This document shows positions 44,571 through 54,079 of a stretch of DNA of 64,000 nucleotides, one piece after another. Origin of the DNA: Siphonodentalium dalli (Eukaryota > Mollusca > Scaphopoda > Gadilida > Siphonodentaliidae); assembly GCA_032622095.1 (NCBI GenBank), contig CP136062.1, forward strand, positions 166,536,090 through 166,600,089, read 5' to 3'. Positions within the stretch are counted from its first letter, which is position 1. Each line of letters begins with the position of its first letter. A program made the position numbers and the translations under genes. Under the pieces are notes generated by a model. The model had not been told where the DNA came from and made no database searches. It saw only the letters and a list, made by a program, of their open reading frames with translations.

Positions 44571-46039
44571 CAGATCGGGCACACATTAAAAACGGTCTAC
44601 GTAGCTCGTGTAGTCTACTGTAGCCCCGATTGAGTTACGTTTTTAATGTGATTTTCACACCTCCATCGATTACCGCCGTACCACGAAAGCGCATTTTGAA
44701 TTTTCGGCCATTAGTTGTGTACCACTATCACTCTACAAAGAAGCAAATAACTCAACGACTCACCACGGCTGTGATACCTTCGGAGCGATTCAAAAACACT
44801 CTGTTTTGGATAATTTACCATTATAAACGGTAAGAAAGACTCGTCAAAATATGTAGTCAGACACCGACCTAGTAGTATGGCTAATGCCATATCAGGTCGG
44901 ATAGCCGTTGCGCTTTCAGCATGAACGACTAGCTAATTTGTTTATATACACTTAATGTTGTGTATAATTCCGTAATTATTTAATAAAAAAATCCAGTCGG
45001 AAAACATGTTGACAAAACGTTCTTAAATGGCCGAAGTAGGATGAGCTAACATACCACATGACTACGTGCGTATCGTGTAAATTACCGCACATGATTCTGC
45101 AACCCACATGGCTGTAACAGGAAGTTAACAGTACGCATGTGTAACAAATTGAAATTGGTTAGTTTTAAAAACTACACGCATGCGCATATTGTAGTTACCC
45201 TCAACTTGAATTAACAAATGTGATTGCCTTGCCATATGCACAAGGAACTCACAGGGGGGGGGGGGGGTTATGAAATGATGGGTCATATGCAATGATCGAC
45301 GAACACACGACATGTCAGTGTTTACGTCCCAATGGATCTACAAAATATGTTGATCAAATGAAAATCTTCATCCAATCTAAGGAAGTCCCGTTCACAATTG
45401 TGTTCGTAAACGCCTTTTATAAGCTATAATATGATTGGTTGCGTTTACGCCGGGGATTAATGGTACGTTCTTAATTGGATTTCAATGTAAAATCTACCTG
45501 TTGGAATCTACGGAATGACAGATGGACAACCATAATTGTGCAACTATAATGTTACGCGAGTTGCTTCCAAATTTCAACGTAGGGTTGTGAATCGTGCTTC
45601 CGCACTTGACTTCTCTGAATGGCGTTCGGAATACATTTCACAAATAGTCGTCTCCAAGTGAAGTTGTTCACTTTATCCAATCAGGTAAGCCACATAAACT
45701 GGACAATCTTGACTTTCAAAAAGAAATAACCTTCAAAAACAAATGGATTTTTCCATAGTTTTTATGACAAAATCTTATATTTTCGGGAAACTCACTACCA
45801 AACGCTAACAGGTCTTAACTAAAACATCATTAATTGCGCCTAAGCCGTTGTAAGTCGTTGAATAGTTTGCTTCTTTGTAGACGTGATATACAACTAATGA
45901 ACGAAAATTCGAAAGGCGCTTCTTTCGTAGTATGGCGGTAATCGGTAGAGGTGTGTAAATCATATTAAAAACGTAGCTCAATCGGGCTACAGAAGACAAA
46001 ACGAGCTACGTAGACCGTTTTGAATGTGTGCCCGACCTG
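44571..46039. mobile_element. 1469-bp non-autonomous DNA transposon, 5-bp target duplication ATGAA
   Basis: The left end CAGATCGGGCACACATTAAA and the complement of the right end, CAGGTCGGGCACACATTCAA, continue as inverted arms of about 230 bp (including CGGTCTACGTAGCTCG and CTACAAAGAAGCAAA). ATGAA flanks both sides (44566-44570, 46040-46044). The interior has a G13 run at 45255-45267 and no transposase. CAG...CTG ends with a 5-bp duplication suggest a hAT-like source (inference). Confidence 0.9.
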
Positions 46040-46095
46040 ATGAACATTTGATTGACTCACACCGCGCATTCAAGATGCGTATGGCGGCGGCGGCG

Positions 46096-46425
46096 GCGGA
46101 AAACGCCGCCGGCGTTTGCTGCGGCGGAGTATGCGGCGGCGGAGTATGCGGCGGCGGCGGCGGCGGCGGCTGTTGTTGATACAAATGTCAATGCAATTAT
46201 GAGTGATTTCAATATGCACACTCTATTGTATAGGTAAAAAAATTGGCGCGCGTGCGGCCCCCTCACCCCCTCACTGCCGCCGCGCCAATTGTTTACCTAT
46301 ACAATAGAGTGTGCATATTGAAATCACTCATAATTGCATTGACATTTGTATCAACAACAACAGCCGCCGCCGCCGCATAATCCGCCGCCGCATACTCCGC
46401 CGCCGCAAACGCCGGCGGCGTTGAC
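46096..46425. repeat. GC-rich ~330-bp palindrome with near-identical arms
   Basis: The arm from AACGCCGCCGGCGTTTGC through (CGG)n, TGTTGTTGATACAAATGTC, ATGCACACTCTATTGTATAG to TTGGCGCG is repeated in inverse with only small changes (mostly CGG copy number). The 36-bp centre (46243-46278) is not symmetric but has its own GCGGC/GCCGC stem. Alanine-rich frames seen here come from the CGG repeats. Confidence 0.9.
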
Positions 46426-46530
46426 GTGCGCGTTACTATGACTGACCCGCAGTTTATAAGGGTATACGTCATGGATGGTATTTTGGCGTATATAAAAATT
46501 ACTACTTCAGAGTACACTTTGAACTTTAGC
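46410..46530 (+). promoter_or_regulatory. Promoter-like block with TATA box, upstream of four small ORFs
   Basis: GGCGGCGTTGACGTGCGCGTTAC is followed 20 bp later by TTTATAAGGG (about 46454). The first ORF starts at 46535. The same GGCGTTGACRTGCGCRTTAC word, also followed by a TATA box, occurs at 47723-47790. Confidence 0.55.
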
Positions 46531-46534
46531 CGGA

Positions 46535-46756
46535 ATGGGGACTCCGCACTATTATGACTTTGATCTTAATAAATATGTACCCTACGATGACTCGAAGGAC
46601 CTACCCAAGACTGAAGCGAAACCTGAAAAACTTATAAGGAAACCCGGAGCTAAGAAGATAAAAGTTAAAGAGATAAAAGGAGAAAGAGCGAAGAAGACAA
46701 ACATTGGAAAAGATAAAAAGGAAACTCCAAACGACATATTCACTGAACTAAAATGA
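46535..46756 (+). CDS. Small lysine-rich ORF A of the 46-48 kb cassette
   Basis: 73 codons. The N-terminus MGTPHYYDFDLNKYVPYDD is aromatic and acidic; the rest is strongly basic (KIKVKEIKGERAKK, GKDKKE). I do not recognise the family. Its stop overlaps the ATG of ORF B as ATGA (46753-46756). A TATA box lies ~80 bp upstream. A basic tail could bind nucleic acid (inference only). Confidence 0.45.
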   Translation: MGTPHYYDFDLNKYVPYDDSKDLPKTEAKPEKLIRKPGAKKIKVKEIKGERAKKTNIGKDKKETPNDIFTELK

Positions 46757-46854
46757 GTAATTTACCTAAATTTTCGAAGGCTATTGAAAGGCCGGTGGAA
46801 CAAACGCCGCCGCCGCCGGCAAACGCCGCCGCCGTCAATACAGGACAGATTTGA
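46753..46854 (+). CDS. Small ORF B, overlaps ORF A by ATGA
   Basis: 33 codons starting MSNLPKFSKAIERPVEQ and then PPPPANAAAV encoded by a GCC-repeat stretch like those in the nearby palindrome. Likely truncated by loss of sequence or by expansion of the repeat. Family unknown. Confidence 0.35.
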   Translation: MSNLPKFSKAIERPVEQTPPPPANAAAVNTGQI

Positions 46855-46918
46855 GGTTATAAGGAACATTTGTATAAAGGAAAGCCATATAACCCCGAGA
46901 TATTTTAGTCAAGTATAA

Positions 46919-47317
46919 ATGAAGCACCAGTGTTCAATTTGCTCAAGTGAGTATGTGCGGAGCCATGATTTGATAAGACATGTACAATCTAAGCACACTG
47001 AGTTTGTTAATCGACACCCACAGCAGCACCACCAAGCAGCAGCAACAAACAGCAGCAGCAGCAACAGGCAGCAGCATCATCAGCCACAACAACCGCCATT
47101 ACAGCAACACCAGATACTACAACACCAGCAGGGGAAACAGCAACAAAGCGACATAACATCCTGCTTTGATGATTCAATGGCCAATGTCCAAGAAGATTTT
47201 ATTTTCAAGCATCCATTCATGGCATGTGTAAGTGGACCGACATTTAGTGGGAAGACGTACTTCGTGAAAACCTTGCTACAAAAGTCTGCCTCAAAAATAT
47301 CACAGTGTCATGGATAA
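46919..47317 (+). CDS. ORF C: C2H2 zinc finger plus Walker A protein, truncated
   Basis: 132 codons. A C2H2 finger opens the protein (C-x2-C-x12-H-x4-H, CSICSSEYVRSHDLIRH), then a Gln/His-rich linker from CAG/CAA repeats (residues ~35-80), then FIFKHPFMACVSGPTFSGKT with a Walker A loop GPTFSGKT (~112) and YFVKTLLQ. The frame stops about 15 residues later, so no Walker B or further ATPase sequence exists. From memory, longer proteins with HPF..x-V-x-GPT-x-SGKT-x-FVK-x-LL are common in repeats of aquatic invertebrates. This is probably an internally deleted member, not an active ATPase. Its end overlaps ORF D by 8 bp. Confidence 0.6.
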   Translation: MKHQCSICSSEYVRSHDLIRHVQSKHTEFVNRHPQQHHQAAATNSSSSNRQQHHQPQQPPLQQHQILQHQQGKQQQSDITSCFDDSMANVQEDFIFKHPFMACVSGPTFSGKTYFVKTLLQKSASKISQCHG

Positions 47318-47471
47318 AGTGGAGAAATATATGAAGAATGGTTTTGAAGATCGTGATGCAGTGAAAATGTCAATATTGAAGTACAGACCATTGCTAGAAA
47401 AGTTCATGGACGAAACAAATGACACATCTGACGAAAGTGATGACAATTCGGACGAAAGTGACAGTGAATAG
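47310..47471 (+). CDS. ORF D: small acidic-tailed ORF
   Basis: 53 codons. It starts MDKVEKYMKNGFEDRDAVKM and ends in an acidic, serine-rich tail (DESDDNSDESDSE). It overlaps ORF C (ATGGATAA, 47310-47317) in another frame. It may be the displaced C-terminus of the same ancestral protein joined by a deletion, or a separate gene. AATAAA at 47479-47484 follows directly. Confidence 0.4.
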   Translation: MDKVEKYMKNGFEDRDAVKMSILKYRPLLEKFMDETNDTSDESDDNSDESDSE

Positions 47472-47478
47472 TTAATAT

Positions 47479-47484
47479 AATAAA
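47479..47484 (+). terminator. Polyadenylation signal AATAAA after ORF D
   Basis: AATAAA lies 8 bp after the ORF D stop, the right place for a compact transcription unit from the 46.45-kb TATA box. Confidence 0.5.
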
Positions 47485-47621
47485 TTGTACTATGTACCAC
47501 TTGTCATGTTATTTTTCTCTTTTTTCCCTCGCTCACTTGCTTTTTTCGGTGGCGCTCACCACCGTACCCCCATAGCTTTCCGATGAATGGCAACAAGCCA
47601 AATTTCCGACTAAATCCTGAA

Positions 47622-47679
47622 CCGCCGGCGGCGGCGGTGCTGCCGCCAATTTCTTTGCATGCCATAGGATTATGTAGTT

Positions 47680-47713
<34 letters not shown>

Positions 47714-47852
47714 GCAGCAGCGGCGTTGACATGCGCATTACGGCCGCCGCCGCCGGCGGCGGCTTGTCGACTCGCATATATAAGAGAATGCATTGGCACA
47801 GGATACAAAATCCCGACTTCCGACTGGATTTGATATGGCGGGTCACATTTAT
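47622..47852 (+). mobile_element. GCC-rich insert bounded by 14-bp direct repeats, with TATA box
   Basis: GACTAAATCCTGAA occurs at 47608-47621 and 47853-47866. Between them lie (GCC)n tracts, the word GGCGTTGACATGCGCATTAC (about 47723) and TATATAAGAG (about 47777). The direct repeats look like a target-site duplication. The content looks like a second promoter block of the cassette. Confidence 0.55.
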
Positions 47853-47869
47853 GACTAAATCCTGAATTT

Positions 47870-48037
47870 TGTTTAATTTTTGAAATTTGTAAAATTTGTG
47901 AAATTTGTGAAGTTTTTTAAGTTTTTGAAATTTTTTGAAGTTTTTTGAAGTTTTTGAAATTTTTGAAATTTTTGAAGTTTTTGAAATTTTTGAAATTTTT
48001 GAAATTTTTGAAATTTTTGAAATTTTTGGGACATGCC
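47870..48037 (+). repeat. 9-bp minisatellite TTTTTGAAA
   Basis: About 18 units of GAAATTTTT with GAAGTTTTT variants. Because 9 is divisible by 3, a long Lys/Phe frame appears on the minus strand; it is an artefact. Confidence 0.9.
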
Positions 48038-48039
48038 CA

Positions 48040-49850
48040 ACCGGTATACACATAGACCATGATGCAATGCGTGGGCGGAGAATATAGGTCAATTGTCTAG
48101 ACTAACACCGACGGGAGTACTGCAGAGAATATAGGTCGGATAGAGTTATCGTTCCTGAAATGAGACCAACTGGGGGCCTTATCATCACGTAGGCGTTCTC
48201 ACAGCAAAGGCAGAACACCAGACAATGTTTAACAGTTTCGCAGCAGAACGTCACATAATGAAGTAAATTTCAGTGCTGATGAAAATAAATCAACAGGTGA
48301 TCACATGATAAGCCAGCAATATTATTGCATTACAGTGAGTGGTGTAGCGTTTCAGCAGCAAGAGCGTACGCTGAAACAACATCCGTGTCACAACCATCGT
48401 AAGTGTGTCAGGCGACCTATTTGCCCATAATATTCCGACACACTTAGCATATTTTACCACAATGTTTGTTAATGTGTCAGATAACACGGCTCTTTTTTCT
48501 CATATTGTCTCAGATGTGTCAACTGTTTTTAGTAAAGCTGGCGAGTGTGACATATTGCTCGATTCCGTGTCATCTGACCCATTCCAATTATTTCGAATAA
48601 CCACATCTTGTAATACAGAGAGAACATATATATTTGATTATGGAAATGCACAACTGTTCCAAATAAAATATGTTTTGCATGCGTGCACCAGATAATCCAA
48701 TGTGACTTTCCCTTGAGTAACAAATAACTTTGTGTTCATATAATACCATGACCTAATAGTAATTGAAGGCACGGTTGCCTTACTGTTATTAAAATATTCT
48801 TAGTATATATTTGAGTATAAATATAATTGACAGGGGCAAACAATTTAGTACCGTACTGGTATACATATATATGTCGCAAACAAAAAATGAGAATTATGTA
48901 CGTCCGAATATACATTGTATATATGTGGCTATATTTTCATGTAGGATGATTTGCGTCCATTTGGAATAGGTCGGTATATAGATGTTTCTATTTTTCAGTG
49001 TACCTATAAATGTGTTTTTGCACACTTATAATTTCGTGTCTGAATATTTTATATAAAAGGCGCGGTATTGTAACGCTACCATCAAATAGGCCTAGCCGCC
49101 TTCATCAAACTAATATCCGTGGGGAGATCTAAGCAGACGACATGCTATGAAGTTGAGATAAAACAAAATTGCAATGACAACAACGTCTGGTGATATTAGC
49201 TCTGACACTATCGACAGGGAAACAATATTGCAATTAAAGACGACAATTAACGTCCGGTGCATGGTCATTAACTGTGACAGTATCTGTTTTCTTAATCCTC
49301 TTGTAGACGATTATACCGCAAGCATGCATGCATGCTTCGAATTGGCACGACGTGTTAAACAGTGATGCTTGCTCTGGCGTTGATTGTGGGTTATATACTA
49401 CGCATATGTGTGTGGAATGAGGGTTGTAGGAGAGGGCCGACGGCCATTTCAAATCTTCCCGGGTATCAATCCAATCTCCAAACTCTCGGAATGAGGCGTT
49501 TCCATGCGGACCAACACAGATACAAATCGGTATTTTTCAATTTAATTTTTTTCAAGTGGATTAAATGGAGTTTGCAGATATCATCATGTACATGTAGGTA
49601 AGTATTTTCACGAAAAATTGTTATAAGTGGAAAACGATCCAAATACATACAATATATGTGTACATGTGTATGTGACCTTAAAATGAGATACTTTTAGCCC
49701 AGAATTTCAGATTGCATCCAGTGGGTCCCAGTTTTGACTGATCTCGACCTACAAAATTTCCAACTAGATTGACTGGACCCCCCCTCTTTGGCTGACGCTC
49801 ACAATCTGTCCTTGTTAGCTATACTATATATATCATTACCCCTGCGCACC
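48040..49850. other. Spacer, no gene recognised
   Basis: GAGAATATAGGTC occurs twice near 48078 and 48124. The ORFs at 48405-48695 and 49174-49365 have no recognised motif and ordinary AT-rich composition. Confidence 0.4.
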
Positions 49851-49861
49851 AACATAAATGG

Positions 49862-49985
49862 TAACCGGACATTTTCCCACCGGACATTTACCCACTTGCA
49901 AAAGCGGACATTTCCCCACCCGGACATTTACCCACCGGACATTTCCCCACCGGGACATTTACCCATCGGAAATTTCCCCACCCTG
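49862..49985 (+). repeat. ~17-bp minisatellite CCGGACATTTACCCAC
   Basis: Seven variant units alternating CCGGACATTTACCCA and CCGGACATTTCCCCA. Confidence 0.85.
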
Positions 49986-50850
49986 CTAATACAATGCTTT
50001 ATACTCTGTTAAGATATATAATTTTTATATAATTTTTATATATTTCTATATACCATGAGAGAAAGTACCGGGTACGTTTATTTGTGAATTTAACACGTGA
50101 CTTCCGGGTGGTGACTGCGCAGAATCCAGCAGAAACTACAGGGTGCTCCGATATAACGGAGGAATATGCAGACAACAACAACTGATCAAATTCATTCCCA
50201 GATTCTAGAATGTACCCGACTTTCAAGTTTACCCTATTCAGTTCTTTCTGAGGATTAATTACAGCCTTTTCATCTGATAAAAATCATTGGTATATCATTA
50301 GCATAATAATTAATTACCCCCGTCAAGCGACGGTCCTGTCAGTGTCATCCGGCTTACGGCAGTTACTTGATCGGAAATTACTTCCGTATACCACATAGAC
50401 CGATAAGGACTTCACCTTCGCTTCATTGCAAACAATTTTCACAAATGTACGAGTGTACGTAGATTAATTAATCGCTTGATTTCGTGACAATCGACAGTTA
50501 CTGAGTTAGGCTTCACTGTAAACTGTTACAGACAACAATGATCAAGATTCCAGAATCATTCAATCAACCAAAAAGTTCGAAGTTCAAAGAAAGATAAAAA
50601 AATGAAAGAACGAATTCTGTGTTACAACTTACGTGTAAATTGTAATGTAATGGGTACTAAAATCAGAAAATTGTAGTATGTTTCCTAGTTACCATTTTCA
50701 ACTTCAACTTAAGTTCAAGGAATTGATATCTGATGAGGATTCTGGTGGTGCTGTGAACACAACAGCACAATGCGTGCTCCTGGAGGCATTTTCTCCAAAT
50801 CCAAGATTGTTTTAAAGGTAGGTCTGTTTGTTTTAAATTAAAAATTAAAT
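49986..50850. other. Spacer, no gene recognised
   Basis: AT-rich; no motif-bearing ORF. Confidence 0.4.
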
Positions 50851-50879
50851 TTTGATTATTATTTCATTTAATCATTTTT

Positions 50880-51990
50880 CATCATTTGACAATTTGTTGT
50901 GGTCATTCGTTGGTCATCAGTGTCACAGTCAGTGTGGTTGTCGTCATTCGTGTTTGGTTGTCGTCTGTCTGTTTTCGTCCTTGGTAGTTTGTCGTCGTGT
51001 TTATTGTTGGTCGTTTGTTTTCATCCTTTGTTCATTTGTCATCAGTCGTGGTTTTTGTGGCAAGTACACCGCAGCCCAAATGTAGTTAGCCAGTGGAGCC
51101 GCGGTGTACAATGTAGTGCATTTCGGCCGCACTGGCAATTCTAACTGCACCGTGGTCAAGTGGAAACTTGTTTTGTCCAGCAGGGTACATTATATCCCGT
51201 ATATTTGGACTAGGATTACCTAAGCACAAACCAGGTGAACAAAAAATACATGTAATGTAGGTTACACATAATTTTGAAACCTGCAGGCCTGGGTCGATTT
51301 GTTTGTCATCAAGACATTTTTCGTCATCGATCATTCGACATCGTGTTCATCTTTGGCTGTTTGTTTTTCGTCATGAGTAATTTTTCGTCATCGATTGTTC
51401 GACATTGTGTTAGTCGTTGGCCATTTGTTTTTCGTCATCAGTCATTTTTTGTCATCAGTCAGTATTTTTCTTCGGTGTTGTTTGTTGCCATTTGCCATCG
51501 TCATCCTCGTCATTTATCTGTCATTTGCCACCATTCCTCTGCCGGTGTGTTTTTTCGTTAGTTGTTTTTCATCATCGGTCATTTGTTCATCAGTTGTTTT
51601 TCGGAAATTCTGTCTGTGTGTGGGACCACTTAACTGCGGTGCGGTTAGCATTGCCATCGCAGCTGAAATGCAACTACACCGCGGCGCCACCGGCTAACTA
51701 CAGTTGGGTCGTGATGTAATTGCCATTCGGCATGGTGTATTTGCCACGTTGTACTTTCATCAAACTGAAAAAAGACAATACAAACCAGAAATCTAACCAC
51801 GGTGTACATGCCATTCGACCGTGACGGTAGTTGCCTTTCGGCCGCAGTGAACTTGCCGTTTGGCTGCAGTGTACTTGCCGTTCGGCTGCGGTGCTCAACT
51901 GCAGTTACAAACTATGACACTACAGCCGAACAGCAAATACACTGCGGTGCCAATGGATACTTGTTTTGTCCAGCAGGGTACATGTATTGT
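50880..51990. repeat. Low-complexity TCGTCATC-rich and CGGCTGCGGTG-rich mosaic
   Basis: 50880-51055 and 51290-51610 are built of TTTTTCGTCATC, GTTTGTC and TCATTTG words. 51065-51180 and 51625-51990 carry ACTTGCCGTTCGGCTGCGGTG-type units partly in inverted order, and both end in ACTTGTTTTGTCCAGCAGGG. Confidence 0.65.
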
Positions 51991-52610
51991 ATGTCTACTT
52001 TGATCCCGGAGTGACCATGTCCTTGACCATGACCTCGCTCATATACATGTACAATGTAGGTATATGCTCATATACTATAGGCATGTGTCTGGACCTCAAC
52101 CAATCGATTGGTACATGTACATGTACATTGTATGCACGGTAGGCTTCTTTCATCCTGGAAACAATATGGGAGGTCTAATTTCACATGCGACTGTCCTTGA
52201 CATTGACCTACCGGTAGCGCACATATACACTCATCGGTTTCTGGACCTCGACTGATCGTTTTTCCACTGACCAGATGCTGTATATTTTGTCCAAACGGAG
52301 GCGATCATAGAGAAATCCCTAAATAGCGCGGACGAAGTCAGGTACATCATTTGGTCTATTATGTTATATTTTAGAACTTTTGTCTCTGTGTTACAGACTT
52401 GAAAACTGCACTACTGATTGGACTCAAATTTGGTATTAATGTACCAAAGGCCTACTTTGATCCCGGGAACTATATCGGTGGGTCCAATTTCATATGCGAC
52501 TGTGTCCTTGACTGCGACCTCGATATATACTCATACATTGTACATGTACATGTATACCGGTTGGCAACGTTGTTTCCTAAAGAGCCCGGATGAAGTCAGG
52601 CACATCAGCT
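51990..52610 (+). repeat. Duplicated block with TACATGTACATGTA tracts
   Basis: CTACTTTGATCCCGG, TTTCACATGCGACTGTCCTTGAC and TATACTCAT recur at ~51990-52240 and ~52450-52560. ACATGTACATGTA runs are interspersed. Confidence 0.6.
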
Positions 52611-53400
52611 AAGTGTACCGGTACAGACTTTCATTTTTGAGACGCGCGATCGCTCTTGCGCACCATCGCACGGGTAAAACTGAAAACCAGCGAGCGAGCG
52701 ATTGCGCACCTAGGCCAAATACAGAGAGCGAACCTGATAACGCTATTATCAGTGTCTACCCAGACGAGGTCGCACGGTGTGACGTGTCAAATGCACTATC
52801 TGTCTGAGACTGAATGATTCGAAGCTAAAAATACATTTCTATGTACCGGTATGGCTTATGACTTCACATAAATTCCTCGAAAATCAAAGCGAGACCACGT
52901 GGCCGGGAGATGTTGATATTTATTCTGTCAGCTTGGAATCTGAGTATTAAATTGATTCCTTATTGATAATTATGAATTACATTTAATATAGGAGCATGTA
53001 GAATATAAAACATAGTGTGTAACATTCACTTGTGCTTATGGATAGTGGATTAAGCAGTGTTAAACCATCAAAGAGATTCATTGGACATCGATCGTGGGTA
53101 AACAAATTCAATTTACGCGGCATTTATGAATGTATTTCCGCTGTTTATGTTATCTTGATAGAAACCGCAAGCCTGGCCAAAACCCAGCGAGCGGGACTCT
53201 GCGCCCTACATTTTCTAAAAATGAAAGTCTGCCGGTACATGTGTACATGTACATATGTACATGTAATAAGTAATAATTTTGAAATAACAGTTACCAAATT
53301 AAATTTCCTCAATAATATCCTAATAGTATAGAATAATGATCATATTAAGAATGCGTTATTTTCCGCAAAACACTTTGTGTGAGCGGAGCGTTTGTATATA
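52611..53400. other. Spacer, no gene recognised
   Basis: Contains a 52640-52730 stretch with repeated GCGAGCGAGCG/GCGATCGC words and a TACATGTGTACATGTACATA tract near 53236. No coding feature. Confidence 0.4.
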
Positions 53401-53415
53401 TACAGCATGTAAATA

Positions 53416-53633
53416 GTGAGCGATAAGCAAAACACCGTGGCGATTGATTAGGTTGAGAGTGATTCATGGTGACCCATTCAACACCAAAATCTGAGATTTA
53501 GCTTATTAAATGGCTATACCGGTAATGCGGTATGTTGTAAATAAGTTTAATAATGGTGGCATTTCTAACAAAATTTCATATACAAGTATATGCAGTGGGG
53601 GTCTACTCGGTGTTGAGTGTTTTGCTTATCGCA
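53416..53633. mobile_element. Inverted-repeat element, copy 2 (partner at 43031-43229)
   Basis: GCGATAAGCAAAACACCGTG at the left mirrors GGTGTTGAGTGTTTTGCTTATCGC at the right. Internal sequence is shared with the 43-kb copy. Confidence 0.75.
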
Positions 53634-53639
53634 TACTCT

Positions 53640-54075
53640 TTACATGTACATGTACTGTTTGTTTACATAAGATGACGTTTGCTTACATACAATGTAACAC
53701 AAAGTACATGTACTAACATAACAACATGCTGAAATTAATGTGATACATGTATTTATGATTGGTATAAGAACAAGGTTTGTTTATAATATTAATTTTGTTT
53801 ATGGCGGTTTTAACGGATGTGACTGTTTTCACAGCTACCGGTACATGTATACCCAGCGCCAACACTTACCCAATCTTTAAAAAGATCCTCATGGACATAT
53901 ATCATAATTTTCTTCAACGTCTGGTGTGACAACCCGCTAATACCTGTAGGGCTGTAGACCGTGTAGCTTAACCTAACGGCATGTATCGTAACTCCACAGC
54001 AGTGACCGTTTCCATACTGCTGTCATTGCCAATTCATTAAAAGCGACACATCACATATTCATTATTAGCTCAACG
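53640..54075. other. Spacer before the satellite
   Basis: Several TACATGTACATGTA tracts; otherwise no feature. Confidence 0.4.
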
Positions 54076-54079
54076 ACGT

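Noticed and set aside
46052-46517. Alanine-rich ORFs on both strands
   Set aside because: CGG/GCC repeats in the palindrome read as Ala or Arg in every frame.
47670-48092. 140-codon minus-strand frame rich in Lys/Ile/Ser
   Set aside because: It reads through the 9-bp TTTTTGAAA minisatellite and GCC tracts; no non-repetitive domain.
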